A DNA stretch of 64,000 nt from Bradyrhizobium lablabi (GTDB lineage: Bacteria; Pseudomonadota; Alphaproteobacteria; Rhizobiales; Xanthobacteraceae): NCBI RefSeq assembly GCF_900141755.1, contig NZ_LT670844.1, forward strand, positions 3,472,001-3,536,000, given 5' to 3'. Below are positions 1 to 8,409 of this stretch, piece by piece. Each line of letters opens with the position of its first letter. Positions within the stretch are counted from its first letter, which is position 1. The notes beneath the pieces are model-generated. The model was not told the origin of the DNA and did no database searches. It saw only the letters and a program-made list of their open reading frames with translations. Made by a program: the position numbers and the translations under genes.

Positions 1-101
1 CCGGCCTGCACGTTGGCCTCCGCGAACACGTCAAGCGGCCCCGAGACATCGAGTAATTGCACGCCTGGCAGCGCCACAATGGCGATCGTTCTTGCTTTCA
101 T
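1..101 (-). CDS. GlxA-family AraC-type regulator, N-terminal fragment
   Basis: Only the first 33 codons lie in the window. Read on the minus strand from the ATG at 101 they give a beta strand (RTIAIVALPG) followed by VQLLDVSGPLDVFAEAN. That pattern is the N-terminus of the DJ-1/PfpI-like domain which opens GlxA-type AraC regulators. In that family a C-terminal AraC helix-turn-helix follows, which would lie beyond the left edge. The gene is divergent from the HD-domain gene at 212, and about 110 bases separate the two starts, so it may regulate that neighbour (inference). A stand-alone PfpI protein cannot be excluded from the part that is visible. Confidence 0.75.
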   Translation of the reverse strand, partial: MKARTIAIVALPGVQLLDVSGPLDVFAEANVQA

Positions 102-211
102 CACCCACGTCCGTTCAAGCCCGGTTTTGGCAGAATCTGACGTAATACGTCGATTGCAGACAATCTAGCCCGATTTTATGTCTGTGGCGAGCACAAAAAC
201 CGGAGCAAACC

Positions 212-874
212 ATGAGCACGTCCGTCGAACTTTTGAACCGACCCATCCACGGCGTCAGCATTCCCGACAGCAAGCTCGCGCGCGAAATCACCGAATTGGT
301 GCGCGATACCGAGTCGGGGTTGCTGTTTCATCATTCCAGCCGCGTCTATTATTTCGGCGCGCTGGCCGGGAAGCGCCGCGGCCTAAGCTTCGACCCGGAG
401 CTTCTCTACGCCGGCGCGATGTTCCATGACATGGGGCTGACGCGGCAGCACAGCAGCGCCGACGAGCGCTTTGAGGTCGACGGCGCCAATACGGCCCGCG
501 ATTTTCTACGCAGTCACGGGATTTCCCAGACCGATATCGACACGGTCTGGACCGCGATCGCACTCCACACCACCCCCGGCATTCCCCAGCACATGCACCC
601 CGTCGTGGCGCTGGTGACGGCCGGCGTCGAAATGGACGTGCTCGGCCTGAGCTATGCCGAATACAGCGATGCCGAGCGCGAGGCGGTGGTGCGCGCCCAT
701 CCGCGCCCCCAGCATTTCAAGGAAGACATCATCCAGGCGTTCTACGACGGCATCAAGCACAAGCCGGAGACGACCTTCGGCAACGTCAAGGCCGACGTGC
801 TCGCCGACAAGGATCCGCACTTCCATCGCGGCAACTTCTGCAGCGTGATCCGCGGCTCCGCCTGGCGCGGCTGA
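212..874 (+). CDS. HD-domain metal-dependent phosphohydrolase-like protein
   Basis: A 220-residue protein with an HD-superfamily core: H40/H41 in LFHHSSRVYYFG, then MFHDMGLT (the HD pair near residues 72-73) and IALHTTPG near residue 117. These are the spaced His and His-Asp metal ligands of the family. Length and pattern resemble cyanamide-hydratase/urea-related HD proteins often annotated simply as HD domain-containing protein. The substrate is not predictable from sequence. It is divergent from the GlxA-type regulator and stands 66 bases before catalase, probably in its own transcription unit. The start at ATG 212 is preceded by a purine-rich GGAG sequence. HD-fold assignment is firm; the reaction is unknown. 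Confidence 0.8.
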   Translation: MSTSVELLNRPIHGVSIPDSKLAREITELVRDTESGLLFHHSSRVYYFGALAGKRRGLSFDPELLYAGAMFHDMGLTRQHSSADERFEVDGANTARDFLRSHGISQTDIDTVWTAIALHTTPGIPQHMHPVVALVTAGVEMDVLGLSYAEYSDAEREAVVRAHPRPQHFKEDIIQAFYDGIKHKPETTFGNVKADVLADKDPHFHRGNFCSVIRGSAWRG

Positions 875-940
875 TCCATCCTCCCCGCAAAAATTGCGCG
901 GCCCGCCCGCGGCCGCGCGCCCCCATCAAAGGACCGTCCC

Positions 941-2455
941 ATGACCGACAAACGTCCATACCTGACCCACGCGACGGGCGCGCCCGTCAGCGACAATTTG
1001 AACATCCAGACCGCCGGGCGTCGTGGCCCTGCGCTGCTGCAGGACATCTGGCTGATCGAAAAACTCGCCCATTTCGATCGCGAGGTCATTCCCGAACGTC
1101 GCATGCACGCCAAGGGGTCGGGAGCCCACGGCACCTTTACCGTGACGCACGACATCACCCGCTACACCAAGGCCAGGATTTTTTCCGAGATCGGCAAGCA
1201 GACGCCGATGTTCGCGCGCTTCTCGACGGTGGCCGGCGAGCGCGGCGCCGCCGATGCCGAGCGCGACATCCGCGGTTTCGCGCTGAAATTTTATACCGAG
1301 GATGGCAATTGGGACATGGTGGGCAACAACACGCCGGTGTTCTTCTTCCGCGACCCGCTGCGCTTTCCGGACCTGAACCACGCCATCAAGCGCGACCCGC
1401 GCACCGGCATGCGCAGCGCCGACAACAACTGGGATTTTTGGACCCTGCTGCCGGAGGCGCTGCACCAGGTCACCATCGTCATGAGCGAGCGCGGCATCCC
1501 GAAGAGCTTTCGCCACATGCACGGCTTCGGCAGCCATACCTACAGCTTTATCAACGCCGAGAGTGAGCGGACCTGGGTCAAATTCCACTTCCGGACCCAG
1601 CAGGGCATCGCGAACCTGACCGACGCCGAGGCGGAAGCCGTGGTCGGCAAGGATCGCGAGACGCACCAGCGCGATCTGTTCGAGAGCATCGAACGCGGCG
1701 ATTTTCCCCGCTGGACGGTCTTCATCCAGGTGATGACGGACACGCAAGCAAAGGCGTTCCCGTTCAATCCGTTCGATCTGACGAAAGTCTGGCCCAAGGC
1801 CGACTTCCCGCTGATCGAAGTCGGATTCTTCGAGCTGCATCGTAACCCGGAGAACGTCTTCGCGGAGGTCGAGCAGGCCGCGTTCTCGCCGGCCAACATC
1901 GTACCGGGCATCAGTTTCTCGCCCGACAAGATGCTGCAGGCGCGCCTGTTCTCCTATGCAGATACCCAGCGCTACCGCCTCGGCGTCAACTTCAACCACA
2001 TCCCGGTCAACGCGCCGAAGTGTCCATTCCATAGCTATCACCGCGACGGCGCCATGCGCACCGACGGTAATCTCGGCGCGACGGCGACCTACTTCCCGAA
2101 CAGCCGCGGCGAGTGGACCGACCAGCCGGACTTGAACGAGCCGCCGCTTGAGATCGACGGCGCCGCCGCGCACTGGGATCATCGCGTCGACGACGACCAC
2201 TATCGGCAGCCGGGCGACTTGTTCCGGAAGATGAGTTCAACCCAGCGCCAGACGCTGTTCGACAACACCGCCCGCGCCGTCGGCGGCGCGGCGGTCCATA
2301 TCCAGGAGCGCCACATCGCCAACTGCGCCAAGGCCGATCCCGAATACGGCGCCGGCGTCGCAGCCGCGCTAAACCGCATGGCCGGCCGCAACCCGGCCAC
2401 CGACCAGCGGAAGCCGGCACGAGGCTCGAAGGAGAAGATGGATGCACGCGGCTGA
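941..2455 (+). CDS. katA: Heme catalase (small-subunit type)
   Basis: A 504-residue monofunctional heme catalase converting hydrogen peroxide to water and oxygen in the cytoplasm. All hallmarks are present: RGPALLQD and [13 protein letters not shown] near the start, distal His56 in [10 protein letters not shown], distal Asn129 in [11 protein letters not shown], and proximal heme ligand Tyr339 in [14 protein letters not shown]. The length fits the small-subunit clade. There is no extra C-terminal flavodoxin-like domain, which argues against the large KatE type. Its last codons overlap the start of a Dps gene by 14 bases, so the two are co-transcribed and probably translationally coupled. The combination points to peroxide-stress regulation, though I see no clear OxyR site. 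The symbol is a family-level name. Confidence 0.95.
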   Translation: MTDKRPYLTHATGAPVSDNLNIQTAGRRGPALLQDIWLIEKLAHFDREVIPERRMHAKGSGAHGTFTVTHDITRYTKARIFSEIGKQTPMFARFSTVAGERGAADAERDIRGFALKFYTEDGNWDMVGNNTPVFFFRDPLRFPDLNHAIKRDPRTGMRSADNNWDFWTLLPEALHQVTIVMSERGIPKSFRHMHGFGSHTYSFINAESERTWVKFHFRTQQGIANLTDAEAEAVVGKDRETHQRDLFESIERGDFPRWTVFIQVMTDTQAKAFPFNPFDLTKVWPKADFPLIEVGFFELHRNPENVFAEVEQAAFSPANIVPGISFSPDKMLQARLFSYADTQRYRLGVNFNHIPVNAPKCPFHSYHRDGAMRTDGNLGATATYFPNSRGEWTDQPDLNEPPLEIDGAAAHWDHRVDDDHYRQPGDLFRKMSSTQRQTLFDNTARAVGGAAVHIQERHIANCAKADPEYGAGVAAALNRMAGRNPATDQRKPARGSKEKMDARG

Positions 2456-3008
2456 CACTGCGGCGCGCCGGGACGCCCCGGCGCAGCCGGCCCCCGGCCG
2501 ACATCCCGAGGGAGTCGCAGCGATCTCAAAGGCGTTGACCGCCCTGTTGGCCGACATGTTCGCCCTCTATGTGAAGACGACCAAAACCTCGCACTGGCAC
2601 ATGTCGGACGCCCAGTTCCGGGACTATCACCTGCTTCTCGACGAGCAGAGCTCCGAGATCCTCGCGACCACCGATCTGATCGCCGAGCGCCTGCGCAAGC
2701 TCGGTGGCACAACGCTGCGCGCCATAGGCCAGATCGCGCGCCTCCAGCGCGCTCCCGACAACGACAATGACACTGTCGACACGCGGCACATGCTGACCGA
2801 TCTGCTCGCGGACAACCGGCGCCTGGCAGAGTATCTCCGCCGCGCCCACTCGCTTTGCGTCGATTATCGCGACATCGCGTCGGCCAGCCTGATCGAGGAC
2901 CGGATCGATGAGGCGAAACAGCGTGTGCGGTTGCTGGCCGAAACGCCTGCGATGCGGGCGCGCGCTATCGTGATGGAGATACGGCGGCGGCGCGGCCGTC
3001 AACCCTGA
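2442..3008 (+). CDS. dps: Dps-family ferritin-like DNA-protecting protein
   Basis: A 188-residue Dps protein. Dps dodecamers oxidise ferrous iron with peroxide, store ferric iron and bind DNA. The intersubunit ferroxidase ligands fall at the same numbers as in E. coli Dps: H51 (SHWH), H63 and D67 (DYHLLLDEQ), D78 and E82 (TTDLIAERL). The N-terminal tail of about 25 residues is Ala/Pro/Arg-rich and the C-terminus is very basic (RRRRGR), both plausible DNA contacts. The start overlaps the catalase stop region by 14 bases in another frame, giving a coupled catalase-Dps pair in which one enzyme removes peroxide and the other removes the iron that would turn it into hydroxyl radical. Confidence 0.93.
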   Translation: MHAADTAARRDAPAQPAPGRHPEGVAAISKALTALLADMFALYVKTTKTSHWHMSDAQFRDYHLLLDEQSSEILATTDLIAERLRKLGGTTLRAIGQIARLQRAPDNDNDTVDTRHMLTDLLADNRRLAEYLRRAHSLCVDYRDIASASLIEDRIDEAKQRVRLLAETPAMRARAIVMEIRRRRGRQP

Positions 3009-3045
3009 CGCCGTTTTCAGCCATGCTTTTACACCTAAACGCGGC

Positions 3046-3150
3046 CTAGAGCATGATCCGGAAAAGTGGGTACCGGTTTTCCGAAAAGATCATGCTCAAA
3101 CAAAAAGATAGAGCGGGATGACGATTCGAAGAAAAGTCATCACGATCTAA
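3046..3150 (+). repeat. Interspersed GAGCATGATC palindromic repeat, copy 1
   Basis: A 105-base element in the gap after dps. Its first half is a long imperfect hairpin: GAGCATGATC and GATCATGCTC form the ends, with GGAAAA/TTTTCC and GGTACC inside. The second half (AGATAGAGCGGGATGACG onward) forms a weaker fold. The reverse complement matches 6766-6870 with only about three mismatches. Elements of this sequence are frequent between genes in Bradyrhizobium-type genomes (established knowledge). The rest of the gap, 3151-3315, shows no gene. Confidence 0.9.
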
Positions 3151-3315
3151 TGGGCCGCCTTTTCCAGGCAAACATATAGCTCAAGCTTAGGGGCAATTTG
3201 GAACATCAACATTTCGGACCGGCGCCAAAGGATAGTGGCCGACGCCGATGATCTGCCCGCGCCAGTGGTCTTCTGCATTGCCGTTGAGCGCGGCTTGCCG
3301 AACCAAATTCAAGAA

Positions 3316-3876
3316 TTAAGGAAGTATTCCGGCCGTTCGGTATGCTTCGATGATCTGATCGAAGACCGCGACGTCGCCGCGTCCTCGGGCCAGGAGTTGG
3401 GCGCCTCCAACGGCCGCGAATATAGCGAGCGCCTGTCGTTGAACGGCCTTCGTATCCGCTCGGGATTTTCGCAGCGACAGCACCTTGACCAGCCACCTGA
3501 CATTTACTTCGGCAAACCTGGTTAATTCGGCTCTCGCTTCGATGGGTACGTCGACCTGCTCAGCAGCCATGATGCCCGCAAGACACATCCGATTGTCCGT
3601 CAACGCCTCGCGGAAGACGCCCGTATAGCTCCTGATGCAAGATTGCTGATCCTGAGAGGCGGCTAGCAACCCGTCGAGATATACGACCAGATTGTCCGTG
3701 TAGCGTCGTGCGAGGGCGCAAGCCAAGTCGCCCTTGGTCGGAAAGTGGTAGTGCACACTGGCGCTCTTGACCCCGACTTCCGCGGCCAGCTCGCGAAAGC
3801 TTAAGGCATTGTAGCCGCGGTTCTGCACCATGGCGCAGGCGGCGCTCATGATGGTTTCCCGTGTGTCGGTCGTCAC
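3316..3876 (-). CDS. TetR/AcrR family repressor
   Basis: A 186-residue TetR-type repressor. The N-terminal helix-turn-helix is plain: TIMSAACAMVQNRGYNALSFRELAAEVGVKSASVHYHFPTKGDL spans about residues 8-51, followed by a variable ligand-binding domain. The start is GTG at 3876, supported by an AGGAG ribosome site 7 bases upstream. It is divergent from the DUF3551 gene at 4004. Two copies of a perfect 18-bp palindrome lie between the genes, so this protein very likely represses that promoter and itself. The ligand is unknown. No efflux pump or enzyme lies beside it, which is unusual for this family. Confidence 0.9.
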   Translation of the reverse strand: MTTDTRETIMSAACAMVQNRGYNALSFRELAAEVGVKSASVHYHFPTKGDLACALARRYTDNLVVYLDGLLAASQDQQSCIRSYTGVFREALTDNRMCLAGIMAAEQVDVPIEARAELTRFAEVNVRWLVKVLSLRKSRADTKAVQRQALAIFAAVGGAQLLARGRGDVAVFDQIIEAYRTAGILP

Positions 3877-3893
3877 GGCCTTACTCCTTTGGC

Positions 3894-3911
3894 CTATCTA
3901 TCGATAGATAG
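3894..3911. promoter_or_regulatory. Operator 1, perfect 18-bp palindrome
   Basis: CTATCTATCGATAGATAG reads identically on both strands. It lies 17 bases upstream of the TetR start codon and just before the -35 box of the divergent promoter. Size and symmetry suit a TetR dimer pair. An identical copy follows at 3955. Confidence 0.85.
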
Positions 3912-3914
3912 CTC

Positions 3915-3943
3915 TTGACAGGGGGAAAACGCAACACTTATAA
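3915..3943 (+). promoter_or_regulatory. Near-consensus sigma-70 promoter between two operators
   Basis: TTGACA at 3915-3920, a 17-base spacer and TTATAA at 3938-3943 on the plus strand. It points at the DUF3551 gene at 4004 and is bracketed by the two identical palindromes. Such a strong promoter in this genus would need tight repression (inference). Confidence 0.75.
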
Positions 3944-3954
3944 GCAGGCAACGT

Positions 3955-3972
3955 CTATCTATCGATAGATAG
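3955..3972. promoter_or_regulatory. Operator 2, perfect 18-bp palindrome
   Basis: Second exact copy of CTATCTATCGATAGATAG, extended to 20 bp by flanking T and A. It covers the expected transcription start of the DUF3551 gene. Centre-to-centre spacing from operator 1 is 61 bp, close to six helical turns, which would allow looping or independent double occupancy. Confidence 0.85.
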
Positions 3973-4003
3973 AGGAAACGACCAACTAGAAACGGACAGA
4001 AAA

Positions 4004-4315
4004 ATGAAACCGATCTCAAGGATGGTTATCGCGTCAGCGGCAGCGCTATGCACATTCGCTTTTGTCGCGATGGCGACGCCCACCGCCCGCGCGGGCGAAT
4101 TTTGCATGACTGACAGTTCCGCCATGCGAAGCTGTGGTTTTGCGACCATGGAGCAATGTAAGGCTTCGGCTTCCGGCAAAAACGGAAGCTGTGCGCGTGA
4201 TCCCTTCTACGACAATACCAACAGTGGCAATAACAACAGTGCGTTGGCCTATCAACCAAAGCAAACCCCCTCACGAAGCAAGCTTCGTCCGGCGAAACAA
4301 CCAGCTGTGCATTGA
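4004..4315 (+). CDS. DUF3551 secreted small protein
   Basis: A 103-residue exported protein: signal peptide to about residue 30 (AALCTFAFVAMATPTARAG), then the short Cys-containing DUF3551 core FCMTDSSAMRSCGFATMEQC followed by SGKNGSCARDPF. The tail is Asn/Lys-rich and looks disordered. DUF3551 proteins are numerous in Bradyrhizobium and have no known function. This one is notable for its promoter: near-consensus boxes bracketed by twin palindromes of the divergent TetR gene, so it is probably induced strongly by whatever the TetR protein senses. The four Cys suggest two disulfides in the periplasm (inference). Confidence 0.8.
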   Translation: MKPISRMVIASAAALCTFAFVAMATPTARAGEFCMTDSSAMRSCGFATMEQCKASASGKNGSCARDPFYDNTNSGNNNSALAYQPKQTPSRSKLRPAKQPAVH

Positions 4316-4402
4316 TCAAGTTGCACCGATCGCCTGACAGCGCGGTCTTTGAGGCCAGGCCTCAGAGACCGCATTGGCCGTATCCCTGACGCCGGGCGAC
4401 CG

Positions 4403-5032
4403 TCAAACTTTGATGCCGTTCCAAAAGACCTTGACTGCATGATCGATGCTGCGCTGGATCGCGGCGCGGAGGTTCTTGGGCAGGATGCCGGCCATCGCGC
4501 GCCGATGCAGGTCACCGCCGACCGAGTCAAGAAACTGCACGGCCGCGAGCTGCGGATCGTCGAGGCGGATCAGGCCGCGCGCGCGCCAGACCGACAGCAT
4601 GCCGGCAAGGTGCGCCTGGGTGCGCTCGGGTCCAAGCTGGAAGAAGGTCCGCGCGAGTTCAGGGAAGCGGATGCCCTCGGCGATGATCAGCCGGTTAAAA
4701 CCGACGGCGTCCGGAGCCATCACGACCTCCATGTAGCGCCGCGCGATGTGAGCGAGAGCATGGAGGACGTCGGAGTGAACGACTTCGGGGTCGCCGAACG
4801 CCGAAACGATGCGCTCGACGCGTTCCTCCACGATCGCGGCGAACAGACCGTCCTTGCCACCGAAGAACGAATATACCGTGGCCTTGGATGCCCCGGCGCG
4901 CTCGACCACAAGGTCGATGGTGGCCCCGCCATAGCCGTTCTCCAGAAAGATTTCGGTGGCGGCGTCCAGAATTTGGGAGCGTCGGACCTCACCGCGGGGT
5001 CTGGTCCGCCGCACTGTCGCAGTCGCGGGCAT
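4403..5032 (-). CDS. TetR/AcrR family regulator with AefR-like C-terminal region
   Basis: A 209-residue TetR repressor starting at ATG 5032. The frame is open further upstream but that part runs through the divergent promoter. The helix-turn-helix covers about residues 15-60: RRSQILDAATEIFLENGYGG, then ATIDLVVERAGASKATVYSFFGGKDGLFAAI. The second half (FNRLIIAEGIRFPELARTFF, ending near DHAVKVFWNGIKV) resembles the C-terminal domain of AefR/YcdC-like TetR proteins. It is divergent from another TetR gene at 5088 with only 55 bases between the starts. That gap holds an inverted repeat. No obvious target enzyme or pump adjoins the pair. Confidence 0.88.
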   Translation of the reverse strand: MPATATVRRTRPRGEVRRSQILDAATEIFLENGYGGATIDLVVERAGASKATVYSFFGGKDGLFAAIVEERVERIVSAFGDPEVVHSDVLHALAHIARRYMEVVMAPDAVGFNRLIIAEGIRFPELARTFFQLGPERTQAHLAGMLSVWRARGLIRLDDPQLAAVQFLDSVGGDLHRRAMAGILPKNLRAAIQRSIDHAVKVFWNGIKV

Positions 5033-5055
5033 GGCCCCTTGTTTTCTCCAAAACG

Positions 5056-5072
5056 TAACGTACATTACGTTA
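5056..5072. promoter_or_regulatory. Inverted repeat between divergent TetR genes
   Basis: TAACGTA-CAT-TACGTTA, perfect 7-bp arms around a 3-bp centre, in the 55-base gap between two divergent TetR genes. It is the obvious candidate operator for one or both (inference from position and symmetry). Confidence 0.65.
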
Positions 5073-5087
5073 TCATTGGAGGTCGCC

Positions 5088-5792
5088 ATGTCAAGTCGGC
5101 ACCTTGCGTCGGCGATATGCCCGGTCCCGCCCGCACAGGGGACAACGGGCAAGTCTGGTGCAGGCCCGCGGCTGTACAGTGCCATGCGATCCGTCCCTGA
5201 GGATAAGCCCACGCGCATCTTGCGCGAGACCGAGCGGCTTCTTCGAATTTACGGCCATAGCAAACTCACGGTGGCGGACGTTGCGGACGGCTGCGGCTTC
5301 TCCGCCGCCAACGTCTACCGGTATTTCTCAAGCCGCCGCGCAATCCTCGATGCGCTTGCATCGCACTACCTGTGCGAGGCCGAACGCACGGCCCTTGCTT
5401 GCACGATCCGTAACAGCGATTCGGCGCGCGATCGGCTCAGTCGTTTTCTCACCGGCTTGAACACGGCTCTGACTGCTTTCTCTGACTTCGAACCGAGAGT
5501 CAGCGAGCTGCTCGCCGATGCCACGACAGAACAATGGCCCTGCTACTCCCACTATGAGGCGCGCCTCGTTCGGAATATCGCAAAGATACTCACTGACGCG
5601 AGCATATCCGGAGAGTTCAGGCTCTTAAGTGAACCCGAGCAGGAAGCCCGGCGCGTGAAGGCTGCAGCCTGTGCCCTGGTAGAGCCCGACGTCATCCTGC
5701 TCTGCCGAGATAGATACGACGTCTCCACGCGCGAGGCTCTGAGCCGATTAATCGCGGCTGCACTGTCGAACCGATCTTTATCACCAGGCTGA
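5088..5792 (+). CDS. TetR family regulator
   Basis: A TetR-type regulator of 234 residues if started at ATG 5088, chosen because GGAGG lies 5 bases upstream. An internal ATG at 5184 would give 202 residues and leave little before the DNA-binding domain. The helix-turn-helix is TRILRETERLLRIYGHSKLTVADVADGCGFSAANVYRYFSSRRAIL, residues 40-85 approximately. The C-terminal part is Cys-containing and resembles TetR_C_7-like domains (RDRLSRFLTGLN...). The first 35 residues are low-complexity and may be dispensable. It is divergent from the TetR gene ending at 4403 and probably shares the inverted repeat at 5056. It is followed after 46 bases by a universal stress protein gene, a possible target. Confidence 0.85.
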   Translation: MSSRHLASAICPVPPAQGTTGKSGAGPRLYSAMRSVPEDKPTRILRETERLLRIYGHSKLTVADVADGCGFSAANVYRYFSSRRAILDALASHYLCEAERTALACTIRNSDSARDRLSRFLTGLNTALTAFSDFEPRVSELLADATTEQWPCYSHYEARLVRNIAKILTDASISGEFRLLSEPEQEARRVKAAACALVEPDVILLCRDRYDVSTREALSRLIAAALSNRSLSPG

Positions 5793-5838
5793 GCGGCAAG
5801 CCGGCGGATGCAAAAAATTGCCTATAGGAGATGAAGTC

Positions 5839-6684
5839 ATGACTTTGAAAAGCATCGGGGTGTTCGTCGACGCGACGCCCGAAGGAGAGAAACGGATCGA
5901 CTATGCAGCTACGCTCGCCCACCAATGCGGCGCCCACCTTGTCGGGATTGACGTCGTATCTGCCGTTCGCAGGGAGCATCGATCCGATTACTATGTGGTT
6001 GGCGAGAAGGCCATCCGAGCTTCGCTCGCCTCGCGGAAGGCCGCCGACGAAGCCGCGACCAGCAATGTTCGCCGGCGCTTCGAGGCAATTTCGGCGAACC
6101 GCGATCTCAGCTCAGAATTCCGCGTGATACGTCGAGGCGGACCTGGTGAGGATCTCACTCTCAGCTCGCTTCACTCCGATCTGGTGGTCATCGGTCAGCG
6201 TGAGCTGCAAGAGTTGCCGGGATACGCGGCTCCCGAAAGGCTCTTGCTCGCCAGCGGCGCTCCTATTCTCGTTATACCGAGCGGCTGGAAATCCGAGCCG
6301 ATCGGCAACAATATACTGGTCGGCTGGAACGCCAGCCGTGAGGCCCGGCGCGCGGTCGTAGATGCGCTGCCCTTCCTCGTCGCGGCAAAATGCGTGAAGC
6401 TTTTGGTTGTCGATTCAGACGAGAGAGCCGGCCGGCACGGCGAGGAGCCCGGAGCTGATATCGCCCTATACCTCGCGCGGCACGGTGCCCACGTCGAAGT
6501 AGAGCAGGTGTCGTCGCAAGGCGCTCCGGTCGCCGACATCATCCTGTCCTGTGCGAGAGATCACGGCGTGGACCTGATCGTCATTGGCGCCTACAGCCAC
6601 GCCCGCTCCGTCGAGATGGTGTTCGGCGGCGTCACCCGGAAATTGCTGAAACAGGCGCCGGTACCAGTGCTGATATCACGGTGA
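5839..6684 (+). CDS. Universal stress protein, two tandem Usp domains
   Basis: A 281-residue cytoplasmic protein with two UspA folds. Domain 1 (about 1-145) starts MTLKSIGVFVDATPEGEKRIDYAATLA. Domain 2 (about 155-281) ends with the nucleotide-binding signature VIGAYSHARSVEMVFGGVTRKLL, while domain 1 has a degenerate version (VIGQRELQELPGYAAPERLLLASGAP). Degeneration of the first site is common in tandem Usp proteins. The start at 5839 has AGGAG 8 bases upstream, better than the in-frame ATG at 5818. Its position just after a TetR gene suggests stress-responsive control. The exact role is unknown. Confidence 0.9.
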   Translation: MTLKSIGVFVDATPEGEKRIDYAATLAHQCGAHLVGIDVVSAVRREHRSDYYVVGEKAIRASLASRKAADEAATSNVRRRFEAISANRDLSSEFRVIRRGGPGEDLTLSSLHSDLVVIGQRELQELPGYAAPERLLLASGAPILVIPSGWKSEPIGNNILVGWNASREARRAVVDALPFLVAAKCVKLLVVDSDERAGRHGEEPGADIALYLARHGAHVEVEQVSSQGAPVADIILSCARDHGVDLIVIGAYSHARSVEMVFGGVTRKLLKQAPVPVLISR

Positions 6685-6765
6685 TTGGGTTGCCAGCTGA
6701 GGGTATGAAGTCGATCTAAAGGACCGTCTCGCGACCAGCCCCTGTTGGATTTCGTTCGCCCACCA

Positions 6766-6870
6766 TTAGAGCGTGATGACTTTTCTTCGAATCGTCATTC
6801 CGCTCTATCTTTTTGTTTGAGCATGATCTTTTCGGAAAACCGGTACCCACTTTTCCGGTTCATGCTCTAG
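6766..6870 (-). repeat. Interspersed GAGCATGATC palindromic repeat, copy 2
   Basis: Reverse-oriented copy of the element at 3046-3150, about 97 percent identical over 105 bases. It fills most of the space between the usp and TPR genes and ends 5 bases from the TPR stop codon, so its hairpin could act in the 3' end of either convergent transcript. Confidence 0.9.
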
Positions 6871-6875
6871 CCGGC

Positions 6876-8225
6876 CTACGGCCCGAGCCGCCGCAATTCG
6901 GCTTGTGCGCCGGTGTGTTCGATGAAGGATTTTGGGCAACTGCCGACGGCCTCCTCGAGGCGCTGCCTGGCACCCGCGCGGTCGCCCTGCAACGTCAGCC
7001 ATTCGCCGAGATAGAACAGAGCCTCGCAGCGCTGTTCAGGTTTTTGCGCGGCGGCAAGCAAAGCCTCGGCATCAAGCCGCCCGAGATAAAACTCGAACAC
7101 CGGATACGGCCAGTCCCGGCTGTTGATGCGCTGTGCCGCGGATTCGAGGTCGAAAGCCGTCTGGCCGGCGCGCGATTGCGCCAGGAAGCGAAACAGGCTG
7201 GGATAGGGATCCGTCGGCATGGCACGCGACAGATCCGCCGCCGCGTCTGCGAAGTCGCCCCGATAAAAATGCGCGTAGCCGCGATTGTTGAGCGCGGTAG
7301 CGTCCTGCGGACTGATCGCGACGATGCTTTCGAAATCGGCAATCGCGGAATCGTAATCACCGGTCTTCTCATAGGCGACGCCGCGGCCGGCATAGGCCTC
7401 GGTATCCCTGTCGTCGATGGCGAGCACGATTGTCAGATCCAGGATCGCCTGCGCGTAGTCCCCTTTCCTGACGTAGGCGTAGCCCCGGTTCCGGTAGGCG
7501 CTGGTGTATCGGACATTGATGGCGATGGCCTTGTCGAAATCGGCGATGGCGGCGTCGTATTCGCCCTTTTCCCGATTGATGAGGCCGCGATTGTTATAGG
7601 CGAAGGCGAATTTCGGATCGCAGCGGATCGCGCTCGTGTAGTCCGCCAGCGCGCGGTCCTTTTCGCCACTATCGTCATAGGCGATCCCCCGGTTGTTGTA
7701 GGCGTCGGCAAATTTGGGATTGATCCTTATCGCCGCGTCATAGTCGGCGATGGCGCGGCCATAATCGCGCTTCCTGCGATAGTTGTTGCCGCGATTGTTG
7801 TAAGCCATGGCAAATTTCGGGTTTAACCTGATCGCGGTGTCGTAATCCGCGATCGCGCGGTCGGCCTCACCCTTGCGGCCATAGGCATTGGCCCGGTTGT
7901 TGTAGGCGAGATCGAGCTTCGGATCGATCCGGATCGCCTGGTCGTGATCGGCGATGGCACGGTCCTCGTCCCGCTTGTCGTCATAGGCGCTGCCGCGATT
8001 GGTATAGGCGATCGCAAGGTTGCGGCCGGAATAATTGCCCGACTTGATCAGCGCCGTGCAGCCGTCGATCGCCATATCCGACGTCGCGCCGTCTTCGTTG
8101 TTGCACCACCGCAGCTGCTGGGCCGATTGCGCGGCAGCCGGCGCCAGCCCGCCGGCCATCAGGCCTGACGCGACGACAATCGCCCTCAAATATCGCCCGG
8201 CGAATGGAATGCTGGCACCCTGCAT
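6876..8225 (-). CDS. Exported tetratricopeptide-repeat protein
   Basis: A 449-residue protein built mainly of eight or nine 34-residue TPR units. The repeating pattern is A(Y)NNRG-AY--KG--D-AIADYD-AI-I-P, clear from about residue 70 to 350. The start at ATG 8225 has GAGG 5 bases upstream and leads straight into a signal-like segment (LRAIVVASGLMAGGLAPAAAQS), so the protein is probably periplasmic. A longer in-frame ATG at 8276 lacks a ribosome site. A short Cys-bearing segment (LRWCNNEDGATSDMAIDGCTALI) precedes the repeats. TPR arrays bind partner proteins, and none is evident nearby. The repeats are very alike in DNA as well, suggesting expansion by duplication. Confidence 0.88.
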   Translation of the reverse strand: MQGASIPFAGRYLRAIVVASGLMAGGLAPAAAQSAQQLRWCNNEDGATSDMAIDGCTALIKSGNYSGRNLAIAYTNRGSAYDDKRDEDRAIADHDQAIRIDPKLDLAYNNRANAYGRKGEADRAIADYDTAIRLNPKFAMAYNNRGNNYRRKRDYGRAIADYDAAIRINPKFADAYNNRGIAYDDSGEKDRALADYTSAIRCDPKFAFAYNNRGLINREKGEYDAAIADFDKAIAINVRYTSAYRNRGYAYVRKGDYAQAILDLTIVLAIDDRDTEAYAGRGVAYEKTGDYDSAIADFESIVAISPQDATALNNRGYAHFYRGDFADAAADLSRAMPTDPYPSLFRFLAQSRAGQTAFDLESAAQRINSRDWPYPVFEFYLGRLDAEALLAAAQKPEQRCEALFYLGEWLTLQGDRAGARQRLEEAVGSCPKSFIEHTGAQAELRRLGP

Positions 8226-8409
8226 CGCGTCCTCGATCGATCGTACCACTTCGAAGGCAGTCGTCCGAGGGTGCATCGAGGTTCAGGCTATTCGGATCGA
8301 AAAAGGCGAAATTCGCGCTTTATCCTGCCTTGGCCCGCGCGGCGGGCCGTTGGGCGGCGCGGTCTTTGCAAAGCTCGGTCGCGCCGCGTCACGCCCGTTT
8401 CCCGCGCGG

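Noticed and set aside
926..2200. 424-codon open frame on the minus strand opposite catalase
   Set aside because: It is antisense to a fully conserved catalase, has no recognisable domain, and long antisense frames are common in high-GC sequence.
6813..7826. 337-codon plus-strand frame
   Set aside because: Antisense image of the TPR repeats, showing a matching periodic pattern (GDGxVEIGDG) but no family.
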